Origin: Dyella acidiphila
GTDB lineage: Bacteria > Pseudomonadota > Gammaproteobacteria > Xanthomonadales > Rhodanobacteraceae
Assembly: GCF_014863405.1 (NCBI RefSeq)
Contig: NZ_JACZZA010000010.1
Location: 1 to 64,000, forward strand
Length of the DNA: 64,000 nt
Reading direction: 5' to 3'
Position 1 is the first letter of the stretch; every line of letters begins with the position of its first letter. The notes below the pieces were generated by a model, which saw only the letters and a list, made by a program, of their open reading frames with translations, did not search any database and was not told the origin of the DNA. Positions 34,701-43,828 of the stretch are shown piece after piece. The position numbers and the translations under genes were made by a program.

Positions 34701-36310
34701 TCGGATGCCACGACATTGCCGCCGGCATCCAATGTCTTGCGGGTCAGCGGCACTCGCAGCGTATCGTTCCACTGCGTATTGACAGTGCGCTGCTGGGCAG
34801 CACCCACCGCGTCAATACGCTGGGTTTCCAGATGTGCCGCATCAAAGGTATAGCTGGTTTTATTGCCGTTGAAGTCCGTTGTGGTGGCGAGATTACCGCT
34901 TGTATCGTAAGTATAGGCCGCAGACAGGCCACACGAAGCACATGAGCCGCCGCTCACGTTCGCGATGTGATTGACGCTGAGGACGGATTGGATGGTAAAG
35001 CTGCGGGTTGCACCCCAAGCGTCACTGACGTTGGCGCTGCCATCGGAATTGTAGGCAACCTCCGTAGCCCCGGCGCCGCCCGCATGCTGACTTGCTACCG
35101 CGCGCGACTGCCCATCGTATTGATACGTCGCATAGCGCTGCGCGGCCTCGTCCTGGATGCCGGTGAGGAGATCGTTGTTATCCCCCGCAACCACATACGC
35201 CGACTCGTTATAAAAATACGTCCTTGGGGCGCCGGTGGGGTAAGCCGCGGAGGTGAGATTTCCGGAAGCATCGTAAGCGTAGGTAACCGCCTGGCCATCG
35301 GGCTCAAGCAACTGCCCGATTTGCCCGGACGAGTTATAGGTGAGGCTGAGAACGTGGCCGTAGGAATCCTTGACTGACGTGAGTTGCCCGGCTGCATTGT
35401 AGGAGAGCTGATGGCTGAAGCCGCCAACGGCGGTTTCGGACAGCAAGCGCCCCGAGCCGTCGTAGTTTTCGGTGACGTCACGCTCATCGACATATGTCCA
35501 CGCCACCACATAGCCGCTGCTATTGGTGGTTGCGGTCAGTGTCCCCGTTTCATCGGCGGTCGCGCACCACAGGCTGCCGCATTGGTTGAAATACCTTACT
35601 TCACCGTCGTCCCGGTAAAGCATGGCCGTCACCACGCTCTGCTGTTCCGACAGCGTCAGGAAGCGACTGTAGCTGTGGTTCCAGCGGGCGCCGATCGTCC
35701 CATCGCCATTGCCGTCGCTGTTGTAATAGCGCGCAAATTGCAGCGGAAACGTACCGCTGCCAGTGTAATCATCTTCTTCCTGGTATTTATTCCCGATCGA
35801 AAAATTGATCGGATTGCCCGCCATGGGGGCGCCGCAGGCCTGGCAGCCCTTGTTTCCGAGATTTCGGTCGATGGCGGGCGCGGCAGTAAACGTGTTCGGC
35901 GCGATGATGGCGGTGTAGCTGCCGTTGTATTGCGACATCCACCATAAATTGATGGTGTTGTTACTGAAGGTCATGCCGGTAAAAGTGAGGGTTCCCCACC
36001 ACCCCAGCAGGTAGGAGTTGTAGGACGCCTCGGAACATGCCCTCAGTGAAGCGATACTGCCGTTCGGGCATGGCGCGTGATACCAGACATCATTCACTTC
36101 CGAGCCAACGCAGATCCCGCCCACGCACCAATAGGAGGGTGGCGAGGGGTCTGTGGACTGCGCATGAGCCGGAGCCTGGGGCACGAGGAAAAGCGCTAGA
36201 AATAAAAGCGCCGCCCAAACCAGCGCATGGGGATGGCGCCATGGACGCGCCATTGCCGAAGCTGCGGTCTGCCCGCTCTTGCGCAGCCCAAGAGATGCCG
36301 AATGAAGCAT
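31790..36310 (-). CDS. secreted Rhs/YD-repeat protein with C-terminal polymorphic toxin tip
   Basis: 1506 residues. An N-terminal signal/anchor (residues about 28-50, ALVWAALLFLALFLVPQAPAHA) predicts Sec export. A cysteine-containing region and a DUF6531-like module follow (NPINFSIGNKYQEEDDYTGS), then dozens of YD repeats (for example TTYGYDAAHRLTKVTDALGN). The core ends FSGQYFDSETGLFYNGHRDY and then PLSYVDPSGL near 1350, the conserved DPxG boundary. The last 150 residues are the variable tip: an Ala/Gly-rich linker, then CPDDDCAALIAKIEAQVKGL, GTWEGHVTYYEGLQAGLN and a Trp/Pro-rich end. The toxin activity is not identifiable. No T6SS VgrG/PAAR gene is nearby, and the signal peptide points to a Sec-exported, cell-surface Rhs. 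Confidence 0.9.
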   Translation of the reverse strand: MLHSASLGLRKSGQTAASAMARPWRHPHALVWAALLFLALFLVPQAPAHAQSTDPSPPSYWCVGGICVGSEVNDVWYHAPCPNGSIASLRACSEASYNSYLLGWWGTLTFTGMTFSNNTINLWWMSQYNGSYTAIIAPNTFTAAPAIDRNLGNKGCQACGAPMAGNPINFSIGNKYQEEDDYTGSGTFPLQFARYYNSDGNGDGTIGARWNHSYSRFLTLSEQQSVVTAMLYRDDGEVRYFNQCGSLWCATADETGTLTATTNSSGYVVAWTYVDERDVTENYDGSGRLLSETAVGGFSHQLSYNAAGQLTSVKDSYGHVLSLTYNSSGQIGQLLEPDGQAVTYAYDASGNLTSAAYPTGAPRTYFYNESAYVVAGDNNDLLTGIQDEAAQRYATYQYDGQSRAVASQHAGGAGATEVAYNSDGSANVSDAWGATRSFTIQSVLSVNHIANVSGGSCASCGLSAAYTYDTSGNLATTTDFNGNKTSYTFDAAHLETQRIDAVGAAQQRTVNTQWNDTLRVPLTRKTLDAGGNVVASEAWAYNAAGQVTAHCLIDPSSANAGYSCGSSGSAPVGVRQWAYTYCASIDPAQCPLTGLLLTASGPRTDLTQTTTYSYYTSSSATNCGTPGAPCFQAGDLYSITDALGHLTSINSYDADGRITRITDPNGVNTDLTYTPRGWLASRSVGGATTSFTYTAYGAVQTSTDPDGVTTTYGYDAAHRLTKVTDALGNYIQYTLDAAGDKTAEQVYDANGNLHKQLTRTYNTLGQLTTVIDGLNQTVFNASNNGSYDANGNLLINSDGRGILRQQGYDALNRLVQTLDNYLGSDPATHNTTTAYQYDSLDRLAQVTDPSSLNTTYSYDGLSDATGQVSPDTGTTSRTFDAAGNVLTSTDAKGVTATNTYDALDRLASTSYSDSTQNVTYSYDDQNGTTGCSGGYPVGRLTRIIENTVTTIYCYDARGNVIEKQQVLNGTTDTTGYGVSAAGRRSSIVYPSGTQVTYARDGDGRIQSISVTPPNGVASAAVSYVAYQPFGPVGAYTLGNGQQITRTFDANYRLTDLTSPAFNLHVVRDAMGDITAIGNTPGANPASETYSYDPLYRLTMITEANGSLLESVTYNPSGDRLTKTGSGLATGAYSYNANTHQLIGTGSAARAVDADGNTTAISEAGSTYGFGYSARNRMTVAQLAGSTIANYTYNALNQRIQKSVGGGAERYGYNEDSQMLDEYGATNRDYVWMDGIPVANVDIIGTTNTLAYVTADQLGTPRVISDANGNAEWHNAYQGNSWNEVAPISSGYIYNLGFSGQYFDSETGLFYNGHRDYDSSTGREIESDLKGLFGGQISTYAYGNNSPLSYVDPSGLQSTVLCANPVNAAACAAAGMSPATGGGVSATAIGGAAAAAAAGSLSSDSKTCPDDDCAALIAKIEAQVKGLETKYNNMLEDEHGLYTKAYDTRMAPPDDVWGTWEGHVTYYEGLQAGLNKMISQAEAKGCPVPADAYDWAQRPAPIQPNNL

Positions 36311-36536
36311 GTTGCCCTCCTAATCCCTTAGTAGTGTGTCGCGCACGAATGATCATCGCCTGAGGGCGCGTCATGGGTGGCGAATCAAATCCCCTTTCAA
36401 ACCGGGCAACCCTCTTCTCGATGAAAAGGATGTGAAGGGATCACATCACGCAATCCGTGAAGAGTGCGTGCAAAGTAGACGCTTTATGACCACAAGCAAT
36501 GAGACGAAGCGCACGATATAGGCACAATAATTTGGT
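36311..36536. other. upstream region of the Rhs gene
   Basis: No gene. The Rhs leader includes GGATTAGGAGGGCAAC (minus strand) immediately before ATG 36310, a strong ribosome binding site. The A/T-richer part at 36420-36530 is the likely promoter. Confidence 0.5.
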
Positions 36537-36620
36537 GCGTTCGGGAATGCGCTCGTGGTCGAAGTGGGTGATTTTCTCGCGCAGGATGAAATTTTCCAGC
36601 AGGGTCGGCCCGCGCGGCTG
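36537..36620 (-). pseudogene. fragment of a heme catalase gene
   Basis: Immediately after the DUF3247 stop, the minus strand encodes 28 codons, [17 protein letters not shown] followed by [11 protein letters not shown]. This is the highly conserved N-terminal segment of monofunctional heme catalases ([32 protein letters not shown]), including the Arg, Phe and His around the heme pocket entrance. Identity stops exactly after IPER; the next residues ([12 protein letters not shown]) are unrelated. The catalase N-terminus and its remaining roughly 450 residues are absent from the window. It is a deletion or insertion scar at the edge of the Rhs island. Confidence 0.8.
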
Positions 36621-36929
36621 TCAGGCCTTGCTGGACCCTTTAGTGACCGAATCCAGGTGCACCAGGCGCTCGATCTCGCACAGCCAGACCAGTTCGCTCC
36701 AGTCCGGCCGCTCGGGATCGATCAGCTTTACCACGCCGTTGCTGCCTTCCTGTTGCTGCGGATCACGGAAGACCTGCACGGTAGGCGTTACCGCCACCAC
36801 GCCTTCGGTAACGCGGCCGCCGCGAAGATGCAGGGCTACCAATGCATTCACGGCCAGCTCGTCCACCAACTGCTCCAGCCGCTGCACGTCTTCCGTGCGC
36901 GTATAGACGCGATCTGCCATCTGGCCCAT
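36621..36929 (-). CDS. DUF3247 family protein
   Basis: 102 residues: MGQMADRVYTRTEDVQRLEQ, then LRGGRVTEGVVAVTPTVQVF, DPERPDWSELVWLCEIERLV and HLDSVTKGSSKA. The pattern matches DUF3247, a small family that I know mainly from Xanthomonadaceae, with an Sm/SH3-like beta fold (RVTEGVVAVTPTVQVFRD). Function unknown. It is followed without a gap by the catalase fragment and preceded (13 bases) by the DUF1328 gene on the same strand. The C-terminus might have been altered by the adjacent rearrangement. Confidence 0.75.
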   Translation of the reverse strand: MGQMADRVYTRTEDVQRLEQLVDELAVNALVALHLRGGRVTEGVVAVTPTVQVFRDPQQQEGSNGVVKLIDPERPDWSELVWLCEIERLVHLDSVTKGSSKA

Positions 36930-36942
36930 CGTGACACTCCGG

Positions 36943-37116
36943 TTACGGCCGCGGTCCGCGGCGGATATTGCCGAAGATCAGCGACAGCACGAACAGCACT
37001 ACGAAAATAAAGAAGATGATCTTCGCGATACTAGCGGCGCCGGCAGCGATGCCGGCAAAGCCGAAGATGGCTGCCACGATGGCAATGACCAAAAACACCA
37101 GCGCCCAATACAGCAT
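36943..37116 (-). CDS. DUF1328 (UPF0391) small membrane protein
   Basis: 57 residues from ATG 37116 with an AGGAG ribosome binding site; the frame's longer start at 37161 lacks one. Two membrane segments ([20 protein letters not shown] and [19 protein letters not shown]) with the conserved [15 protein letters not shown] turn and RRG tail identify the UPF0391/DUF1328 family, often induced by envelope or osmotic stress. Likely co-transcribed with DUF3247. Confidence 0.92.
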   Translation of the reverse strand: MLYWALVFLVIAIVAAIFGFAGIAAGAASIAKIIFFIFVVLFVLSLIFGNIRRGPRP

Positions 37117-37298
37117 AGGTTGCTCCTTTGTCCTGTGTTGGCGTGTCTGGATAGATCGCACCTTTGCGGTTAAAGCGCCGTATCCGAATCATGGCTGTGC
37201 ACTTGCCTGAAATGCGCATATCACAAGCTGTTCACCGCAGTTGAACGGCGGGAAAGTTAGCTATACGTCTCGTTGCCCGAACCCGCTTTGCGAGCACG

Positions 37299-38888
37299 AT
37301 GAACTTATCCATGATGTCTCACGACCAGGCGCACGCCGCGCCGCAGCCGCAGGATCTGCAGACACCGGCAGATCGCTACCAGGAACTGTTTCAGGCTGTG
37401 CAGTTGCAGCGCGTGTTCCCGGACAGCAAGACCTTTGTCGACTGCGTACCCGAAGAAGATCCCGCGCAGATTCTTGCGGCCTACCGTGAACAATGTACGC
37501 GGCCCGGTTTCGACCTTTCGGGTTTTGTACACGCCAATTTCGCCGTTCCCGAGGTGTATGCCAGTCACTACGTGTCGGTGGCCGGGCAGCCGATGCGCGA
37601 GCATATCGATGGCCTGTGGGATGTGCTGTCGCGGCAGCCGCAGCAACATCCTCCACGCTGTTCGCTACTGGCCCTGCCCCGCAACTACGTGGTGCCGGGC
37701 GGACGCTTCGCCGAGCTGTATTACTGGGATTCGTACTTCACCATGATGGGCCTGGCCGAAAGCGGCCGGCACGACCTGTTGCGTGCGATGGCGGACAACT
37801 TCGCCTATCTGATCGACACCTACGGCCATATTCCCAACGGCAACCGCACCTATTACCTCAGCCGTTCGCAACCGCCGGTGTTCGCGCTGATGGTGGAGCT
37901 GTTCGAGCGGCACAGCATCTGCGAGGCCATCGGCTACCTGCCGCAGCTGTGCAAGGAATACGCGTGGTGGATGGACGGTGCCGACACGCTGCAGCCCGGC
38001 ACCGCGCACCGCCATGTGGTGCGGCTGGAAGATGGCACCCTGCTCAATCGCTACTGGGATGCGCGCGATACGCCGCGCGAAGAGGCTTACCTGGAGGATG
38101 TGGTGACCGCACGGCAGACCACCCGCCCGGCGGCCGAGGTGTATCGCGACCTGCGCGCCGCGGCCGCATCAGGCTGGGATTTCAGTTCGCGCTGGTGCGA
38201 TGACGGCAATCTGTCCAGCATTCGCACCACGGCGATCTTGCCGGTGGATCTGAACAGCTTTCTGTGGAAGCTGGAGCAGCAGATCGCCCTGCTCAGCCGC
38301 AAGGCCGGGCTGACCGAGCAGTCACGCCTGTTCCAGCGGCGCGAGCATGCGCGGCGCGAAGCGGTGGACCGAGTGCTATGGGATAACGCCGATGGCGTGT
38401 ACCGCGATTACGACTGGCAGCGCCAGCGTTCGCGCGGGATGCTCAATGCAGCGATCAGCACACCTTTATATGTGCGCATGGCCAGCAAGCAGCAGGCCGG
38501 GCTGACGGCCGAAGCCTTGCGTACCCGCCTGCTGAGTGCCGGCGGCATCGAAACCACCTCGATGCTCACCAGTCAGCAGTGGGACAAGCCCAATGGCTGG
38601 GCGCCGCTGCAATGGCTGGCGATCGGCGGTCTGCGCCACTACGGGCTGGAGGATCTTTCCGAAGATATCGCGCATCGCTGGCTGTGCACGGTAAGCAGCC
38701 TGTATCAGCGCGAGAGCAAGCTAGTGGAAAAGTACGTACTGGAATCGACCCCGCATGGCGCTGTCGGCGGCGGTGGCGGCGAGTATCCGCTGCAGGACGG
38801 TTTCGGCTGGACCAATGGCGTCACGCGCCGCCTGCTGCATGAGCGCCCCGCACACGCCGCCAATCACGCGCGCGCCGCATCGGCGTAG
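37299..38888 (+). CDS. treF: alpha,alpha-trehalase, cytoplasmic (GH37)
   Basis: 529 residues, no signal peptide, so TreF-like rather than periplasmic TreA. GH37 signature 1 [15 protein letters not shown] (about residue 133) and signature 2 [13 protein letters not shown] (about 427) are intact, as are [10 protein letters not shown] with the catalytic Asp and the glycine-rich [17 protein letters not shown] with the catalytic Glu. It hydrolyses trehalose to two glucose, closing the cycle opened by TreY/TreZ encoded 9-14 kb downstream. ATG 37299 is used; an ATG at 37311 is an alternative. The SDR gene follows after 84 bases. Confidence 0.93.
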   Translation: MNLSMMSHDQAHAAPQPQDLQTPADRYQELFQAVQLQRVFPDSKTFVDCVPEEDPAQILAAYREQCTRPGFDLSGFVHANFAVPEVYASHYVSVAGQPMREHIDGLWDVLSRQPQQHPPRCSLLALPRNYVVPGGRFAELYYWDSYFTMMGLAESGRHDLLRAMADNFAYLIDTYGHIPNGNRTYYLSRSQPPVFALMVELFERHSICEAIGYLPQLCKEYAWWMDGADTLQPGTAHRHVVRLEDGTLLNRYWDARDTPREEAYLEDVVTARQTTRPAAEVYRDLRAAAASGWDFSSRWCDDGNLSSIRTTAILPVDLNSFLWKLEQQIALLSRKAGLTEQSRLFQRREHARREAVDRVLWDNADGVYRDYDWQRQRSRGMLNAAISTPLYVRMASKQQAGLTAEALRTRLLSAGGIETTSMLTSQQWDKPNGWAPLQWLAIGGLRHYGLEDLSEDIAHRWLCTVSSLYQRESKLVEKYVLESTPHGAVGGGGGEYPLQDGFGWTNGVTRRLLHERPAHAANHARAASA

Positions 38889-38972
38889 ACAAAATCTGTT
38901 GGCCAATGTCACGCAGCCCTGACACCCGCCTGTAGAGGCTTGGTCGGTAAATGGCTGCCGGAGGTAACAACC

Positions 38973-39827
38973 ATGAGTGCAAACCCCGCCGCGCAAACCC
39001 GCAGCACCGCCCCACCGCTGTCATTGCCGCGCCTTTTGACCGGACAAAAGGCCTTGGTGACCGGCGCCAACTCCGGCATCGGCCGCGCCGTGGCGATCGC
39101 GATGGGTCAGGCTGGCGCCGATGTGATCATCAATTATGTCAGCGGCGATGAGGCGGCGCAGGCCGCAGTGGAGGAGATTCGCCAGGGCGGCAGCAAAGCG
39201 ATCGCCTGCAAGGCCGACGTTTCTTCGGAAACCGAGGTGGCGGCGATGTTTCGCCAGATCGTGGAGGAGTTCGGCTCGCTGGATATCCTGGTCAACAATG
39301 CCGGGCTACAGCGCGACGCCCACTTCGAGGCGATGACACTGGAACAATGGAATACGGTGATCGGCATCAATCTCACCGGGCAGTTCCTGTGTGCGCGCGA
39401 AGCGATCCGCCTGTTTGAGCGCCAGGGCGTGGTGCCGCAGGTGTCTTGCGCCGCCGGCAAGATCATCTGCATGAGTTCGGTGCACCAGGAAATTCCCTGG
39501 GCCGGGCATGCCAATTACGCCAGCTCCAAGGGCGGCATCAAACTGCTGATGGAAAGCCTGGCGCAGGAAGTGGCGCCCAAGCGCATCCGCGTCAATGCGA
39601 TTGCGCCGGGCGCGATCCGCACGCCGATCAATACCACGGCCTGGTCCACGCAGTCGGCGTACGACGCGCTGATGACGCTGGTGCCGTACGGGCGCATCGG
39701 CGAGCCGGAAGATATTGCGCGCGTGGCGGTATGGCTGGCCTCGGATCTGTCGGACTACGTGCTGGGCACTACCATTTTCGTGGACGGCGGCATGACGCTG
39801 TATCCCGGCTTCGCCACCGGCGGCTGA
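38973..39827 (+). CDS. SDR oxidoreductase, glucose 1-dehydrogenase-like
   Basis: 284 residues from ATG 38973 (GGAGG ten bases upstream); the open frame's earlier start has no ribosome binding site. Rossmann motif TGANSGIGRAVAIAMG, structural NNAG (DILVNNAGLQRD), and the active site Ser (CMSSVHQE) with YASSKGG (Tyr/Lys) are all present. The closing EDIARVAVWLASDLSDYVLG and FVDGGMTLYPGF are characteristic of glucose 1-dehydrogenases. Product of the trehalase next door is glucose, so oxidation to gluconolactone is a reasonable guess, but SDR specificity cannot be read reliably. Confidence 0.88.
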   Translation: MSANPAAQTRSTAPPLSLPRLLTGQKALVTGANSGIGRAVAIAMGQAGADVIINYVSGDEAAQAAVEEIRQGGSKAIACKADVSSETEVAAMFRQIVEEFGSLDILVNNAGLQRDAHFEAMTLEQWNTVIGINLTGQFLCAREAIRLFERQGVVPQVSCAAGKIICMSSVHQEIPWAGHANYASSKGGIKLLMESLAQEVAPKRIRVNAIAPGAIRTPINTTAWSTQSAYDALMTLVPYGRIGEPEDIARVAVWLASDLSDYVLGTTIFVDGGMTLYPGFATGG

Positions 39828-39856
39828 GCCGGTGCGCAGCCGCCACGCGCGCCTGC

Positions 39857-40099
39857 TCAGTGCCCCGGCCGCCTGGCAGCAATGTCCTTGGCCATCGCCA
39901 CCCCTTGCGTTCCGGCAAACAGATACGCGTTCTCCTCCGTAACCTGCAGATCGGTATCGCCCTCCGCCACCGCCGACTGCTCGCGGAATTGCTGTCCGGG
40001 ATGCACCGACCAATGCCCGCGCCAGCGATCGCCTTCGCTAAGCGCCACCTTCTCCGCGGTGATCTCCACCACCAGATCCTGCACAGGTATGACGCGCAC
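39857..40099 (-). CDS. hypothetical small protein downstream of the hydrolase
   Basis: 80 residues from GTG 40099, which lies 5 bases after the hydrolase stop, so translational coupling is likely. The sequence VQDLVVEITAEKVALSEGDR, then WRGHWSVHPGQQFREQSAVA has alternating hydrophobic residues suggesting a small beta-sheet. No family recognised. Codon use and lack of internal stops fit the genome, but a high-GC chance frame cannot be excluded. Confidence 0.5.
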   Translation of the reverse strand: MRVIPVQDLVVEITAEKVALSEGDRWRGHWSVHPGQQFREQSAVAEGDTDLQVTEENAYLFAGTQGVAMAKDIAARRPGH

Positions 40100-40104
40100 G
40101 GCGG

Positions 40105-40974
40105 CTATACCTTCGCCGCCGGCAAGGTCACGTTCGGCGGCGACTTCACCAGCTCCAGCAGGTCGGCAGCCAGTTCCCGCGCGTGTGTGACGAACAATCC
40201 ATGCGGCGCATCGTCATACGCCTTGAATACGCAATTGGGCAGCGCATCGGCCAGGCGTGCGCTGGTGGCGGCGATCGGCGCGATGCGATCGGCATGGCCG
40301 TGCACGACCAGCGTAGGCATATTCACGATGGCGCGCAGGTCCTCGCTGAAGTCGGTCTCGCGCAACAGCTGGATACCGGCCAGCATGCTTTCAGTAGCGG
40401 CGCGATGGATCTGCGACTGGATCCAGTCCTTGGTGGCGCGGCTCACCGTGGGCTCCTGGCAGCCTTCGAACAATTCGTTGGCGTACCAGGCAGTGAATGC
40501 AAAGCGGTCCTCGCGCAGCTCCGTGTCCATGCGATCGAAGGTTGCCTCGTCGACACCGCCCACGTCAGTGGACGATTTGGCCAGCGATGGCGCCACTCCG
40601 CTGATCAGGGCCAGCCGGCCCACCCGCTGGCCGAGATGGCGCGCCATATAGCGGATGATTTCACCCACGCCCATGGAATAGCCCACCAAGGTGACGTCGC
40701 GCAGATCCAGCGCGTCCAGCAGCATGGCCAGGTCGTCGGCGAAGCGGTTGTAGTTGTAGCTGCCCTGCGACTGCGAGGAGCGGCCGAAGCCGCGGCGGTC
40801 GAAGGTGATCACGCGGCAGCCGCGGTCTAGCAATTCGGCCGCCTGCGCTTCCCACATGGCATGGTCGAGCGGCCAGCCATGGGTCAGCACCACTGGAAAA
40901 CCGTAGCCGACATCTTCGTAGTAGAGCTCGACCGGGCGGCCCAGCGTATCGGTCTCGACTTCAAGCATGCTCAT
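40105..40974 (-). CDS. alpha/beta hydrolase (non-heme haloperoxidase/esterase type)
   Basis: 289 residues from ATG 40974 with GGAGAA upstream. Oxyanion motif THGWPLDHAMW, FDRRGFGRSSQ, nucleophile elbow GYSMG, acid VVHGHADRI and catalytic His in APHGLFVTHA form a complete Ser-Asp-His triad. The pattern RRGFGRSSQ...YNYNRFADDLAMLLDALDL is that of the cofactor-free chloroperoxidase/arylesterase branch. No signal peptide. It follows the MscS-type channel by 34 bases on the same strand. Substrate unknown. Confidence 0.88.
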   Translation of the reverse strand: MSMLEVETDTLGRPVELYYEDVGYGFPVVLTHGWPLDHAMWEAQAAELLDRGCRVITFDRRGFGRSSQSQGSYNYNRFADDLAMLLDALDLRDVTLVGYSMGVGEIIRYMARHLGQRVGRLALISGVAPSLAKSSTDVGGVDEATFDRMDTELREDRFAFTAWYANELFEGCQEPTVSRATKDWIQSQIHRAATESMLAGIQLLRETDFSEDLRAIVNMPTLVVHGHADRIAPIAATSARLADALPNCVFKAYDDAPHGLFVTHARELAADLLELVKSPPNVTLPAAKV

Positions 40975-41008
40975 GATGTTTCTCCGTTGCAATCTCGAAT
41001 AATTCCGC

Positions 41009-43543
41009 TCAAGGATGGCTGCCCTGCTCCGGTTCCCGCTCGCCGCCGCCCGACGAACGCAGGGCCTCCGGCGTCAGCAGCAGGTTCATGCGCGGATTGG
41101 CCAGCTCGATGCCTTTTTCGCGGAAGCGCTTGACGATGCGCGCGTTGATCTCGCGCTGCACGCCCCAGCGGCCGCTGTCGGTGCATTGCATCTGGCCGAT
41201 CAGGGTGATCTTGGAGCCGTCCATCGCGTCCACCCCCCAGACCTCGATGTCCTTGAGGATCAGGTCGCGATAATCCTTGTCCTGGCGCAGCTCGGCACCG
41301 ATGCTTTTGAGTTCGGCAATGGCACGCTCGATGTCGTTTTCCTGACTGACGCTGACGCTCACCGCCGCGTTGCCGAGCCCGCGATGCGTGTTGTTGACCG
41401 TGGTGACGGAACTGAACGGCACGGTATACAGCGAGCCGTCGCCGCCGCGCAGGCGCACCGTGCGTACCGAAAGGTTTTCCACCGTGCCGGAGACGCCTGC
41501 CACGGTGACCCAGTCACCGACCTGCATGGCGTTTTCCATCAGCAGAAAGATGCCGGTGATGAAATCCTGCACCAACTTCTGCGACCCGAAGCCCAGCGCC
41601 ACGCCGACAATGCTGGCGCTGGCCAGCAAGGGCGTGGTGTTGATGCCGATCTCGTTGAGCGCGGTCAGCCCTACCACCAGCACTACGCCGACCAGCAGGC
41701 TGGTGCGCAGCATTGGCAGCAAGGTGCGCAGGCGTGCCGCGCGCATCACGTCGCCGCGTTGCGACCATACGTCGATGCGCCGCTCGATGCTGATGCTGGC
41801 CGCTTCCCAGATCACGATGGCGATGATGCTGGCCACCAGGATGGTCATCGCCGCCGAGGTCAGGCTGCGGCCGATCGCGCCGTTGGAGAACCAGCCGAAG
41901 GCATCCAGGCCCCAGGCCTGGAACAGTGCAATCAGCGCGCAGACGGTGATCAGCAACGACACCAGCGTCTTGATGAAGGGGTAATAGGTACGCGTGAGGC
42001 GCACGCGCACATCGGCCTTGGCACTGGCATCCGCATCGGCATGAAAGGCGCGGCCGAGCATGCCCTGCAGCAGGACCGTGGCGAGCCGCGCAGCGATCAG
42101 GATGGCGGCGGTGATCAGGATCACGTGAATGAGCTTGGGGAAGCCATCCTCCACGCCCAGCGCCCAGACCACCCACTCGCCCAGGATCAAGGTGAAGGCG
42201 AACGGCACCCACATGCGCGCCAGCCAGTTGCGCGATGCCGCCACCAAGCCGTGCTGCCCCGACTTGGCCGCGATGGCGCGGCGTACCGGCCGGCGCAGGC
42301 GGAACACCAGCGTGACCGCGGCGATATGCACAAACAAGGCAATGATCTTGATAAAGGCGAAACGGGCCTGCCCGGTCGCACCCAGCGTCTGCGCGGAAGC
42401 ACCGATCGCATTGCCGAATGCCACCAGCGCCACGATGCAGCGCACCCAGCGCTGCAATATCAGTGCAGTACCCTTGCCGGTCTGCAGGATGCGCATGCCG
42501 CTGCTCAGCGGCGAAACCAGCAGGCGCAGCGTGGCCATGATCACACGCGTACTGACATAAGCCTCGACAAAATCGCTGCCGATGGCGTGAATACGGGCAT
42601 CGTCGTCGGCCAGCCAGTGCAGCAACAGCGCCGAGACCGGCAGGAATACCGCCAGCGGCAGCAGGTCCAGCAGCCAGCTGCCGAGTGCATACATCAGGCG
42701 GCGCAAGGCATGCACATAGCGCGACGGCTGATGGCGGTTGGCGCCGGCACCGGCCTTGCCGGAGGGCTGCGCGCCCGGAGCGGACGGCGCATCGTTGCCG
42801 GTATTGCGCTCGCCAACTGGCACCTCTTCCACTTTTTCGACGCCGTTCTCGACCGTGCTGACCATCGCCACGTCGTCGCGCGAAGGACGTGTACCGGCCA
42901 GCACTTGGTCGGCATCAGGCACGGCATTCGACGCCGACTGCTGTTGCCGCGCCTGTTCACGCTCCTGGCGCGCATCATCCGCCGCACCGCGTGCTTCGCC
43001 GCGATCCGCGCGCTCCACCAGCCAGGCCAGCGGATGCTTCAACAGGCGATGCACGCACCATTCCAGTGCAAGGCCGCAGGCAAAGCTGCCGATCAGCACA
43101 ACCGCCGCCTGCAGCAACAATTGCCGATTGGTATCGCTGATACGTCCGCCGGAGCGTGCGAACAAGGCCAGCAGGGCGAGCAAGGCACTGCGCAATTCAG
43201 CCAGCTGCGTGCCCAGCCCATCGACCCATTGATCGATATCGCGCAGCGTGCGTGCGATCAGGCCGTTGGCCTGCAGCGTGCCTGGCTTGCTGGCCGGCGC
43301 CGCCGGCTTGGCAGCGACAGCCGATACTCCCTGTGCTGTCGGCCCTGTGCCGGAAGCCGCCGCATGCGCAGGCACTGCCGCGCATGCCGATGCTGTTGAA
43401 GTTGCCGCTGTATGCGGCGCAGCCTGCGCGTGCGCCAGCGCCACGGCCAGCAACAGTGATGCCAGGGCGGTACACCACCTGCACGCAGCCAAGGTTTTGT
43501 CCTTACGCAGCGCCGGTAACAAAGGTCTCAATGCATGAAGCAT
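41009..43543 (-). CDS. mechanosensitive channel, MscS family (large, multi-helix)
   Basis: 844 residues from ATG 43543 (a GTG at 43579 is also possible). A signal-like segment (CTALASLLLAVALAHAQAAP), a Pro/Ala-rich periplasmic part, then about ten membrane helices from residue 120 on. The pore and beta domain are classical: SASIVGVALGFGSQKLVQDF, GIFLLMENAMQVGDWVTVAG, SGTVENLSVRTVRLRGGDGS and YTVPFSSVTTVNNTHRG (about 635-720), followed by a C-terminal alpha/beta domain ending EKGIELANPRMNLLL. It opens on hypo-osmotic shock to release solutes, which fits the trehalose genes nearby. Longer than E. coli MscS (286), in the size range of MscK/YbiO-type channels. Confidence 0.92.
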   Translation of the reverse strand: MLHALRPLLPALRKDKTLAACRWCTALASLLLAVALAHAQAAPHTAATSTASACAAVPAHAAASGTGPTAQGVSAVAAKPAAPASKPGTLQANGLIARTLRDIDQWVDGLGTQLAELRSALLALLALFARSGGRISDTNRQLLLQAAVVLIGSFACGLALEWCVHRLLKHPLAWLVERADRGEARGAADDARQEREQARQQQSASNAVPDADQVLAGTRPSRDDVAMVSTVENGVEKVEEVPVGERNTGNDAPSAPGAQPSGKAGAGANRHQPSRYVHALRRLMYALGSWLLDLLPLAVFLPVSALLLHWLADDDARIHAIGSDFVEAYVSTRVIMATLRLLVSPLSSGMRILQTGKGTALILQRWVRCIVALVAFGNAIGASAQTLGATGQARFAFIKIIALFVHIAAVTLVFRLRRPVRRAIAAKSGQHGLVAASRNWLARMWVPFAFTLILGEWVVWALGVEDGFPKLIHVILITAAILIAARLATVLLQGMLGRAFHADADASAKADVRVRLTRTYYPFIKTLVSLLITVCALIALFQAWGLDAFGWFSNGAIGRSLTSAAMTILVASIIAIVIWEAASISIERRIDVWSQRGDVMRAARLRTLLPMLRTSLLVGVVLVVGLTALNEIGINTTPLLASASIVGVALGFGSQKLVQDFITGIFLLMENAMQVGDWVTVAGVSGTVENLSVRTVRLRGGDGSLYTVPFSSVTTVNNTHRGLGNAAVSVSVSQENDIERAIAELKSIGAELRQDKDYRDLILKDIEVWGVDAMDGSKITLIGQMQCTDSGRWGVQREINARIVKRFREKGIELANPRMNLLLTPEALRSSGGGEREPEQGSHP

Positions 43544-43828
43544 CTTGCGGTCATGGTCGTCTATCGTTGCGCGGAGCACCGTGAAGTTTGTGTTGAATAA
43601 AAGTAGTGGCGCGCTTCATACATGACCATCAAGTGAATATGCATTGCACTGCGTGCGCTGCTGCGCCCGTGCAGCGAGGCGCGCTAGCGGCGCTCCAATG
43701 ACGATTTCACTTTGTTCCATCATTCACTGTACGAATGCTTGATGGATGCGCGCATATCTTTTGCATAGATCGCCGCTTTCTTATCCCATGCGCACGGACA
43801 TCGCGCGAAATATTTGCGAGAAAACAGG

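Noticed and set aside
32894-34945. 683-codon open frame on the plus strand
   Set aside because: Antisense to the repetitive Rhs core; its own repetition only mirrors the YD repeats.
41015-43399. 794-codon open frame on the plus strand
   Set aside because: Antisense to the MscS channel gene; Gln/His/Arg-rich without motifs.
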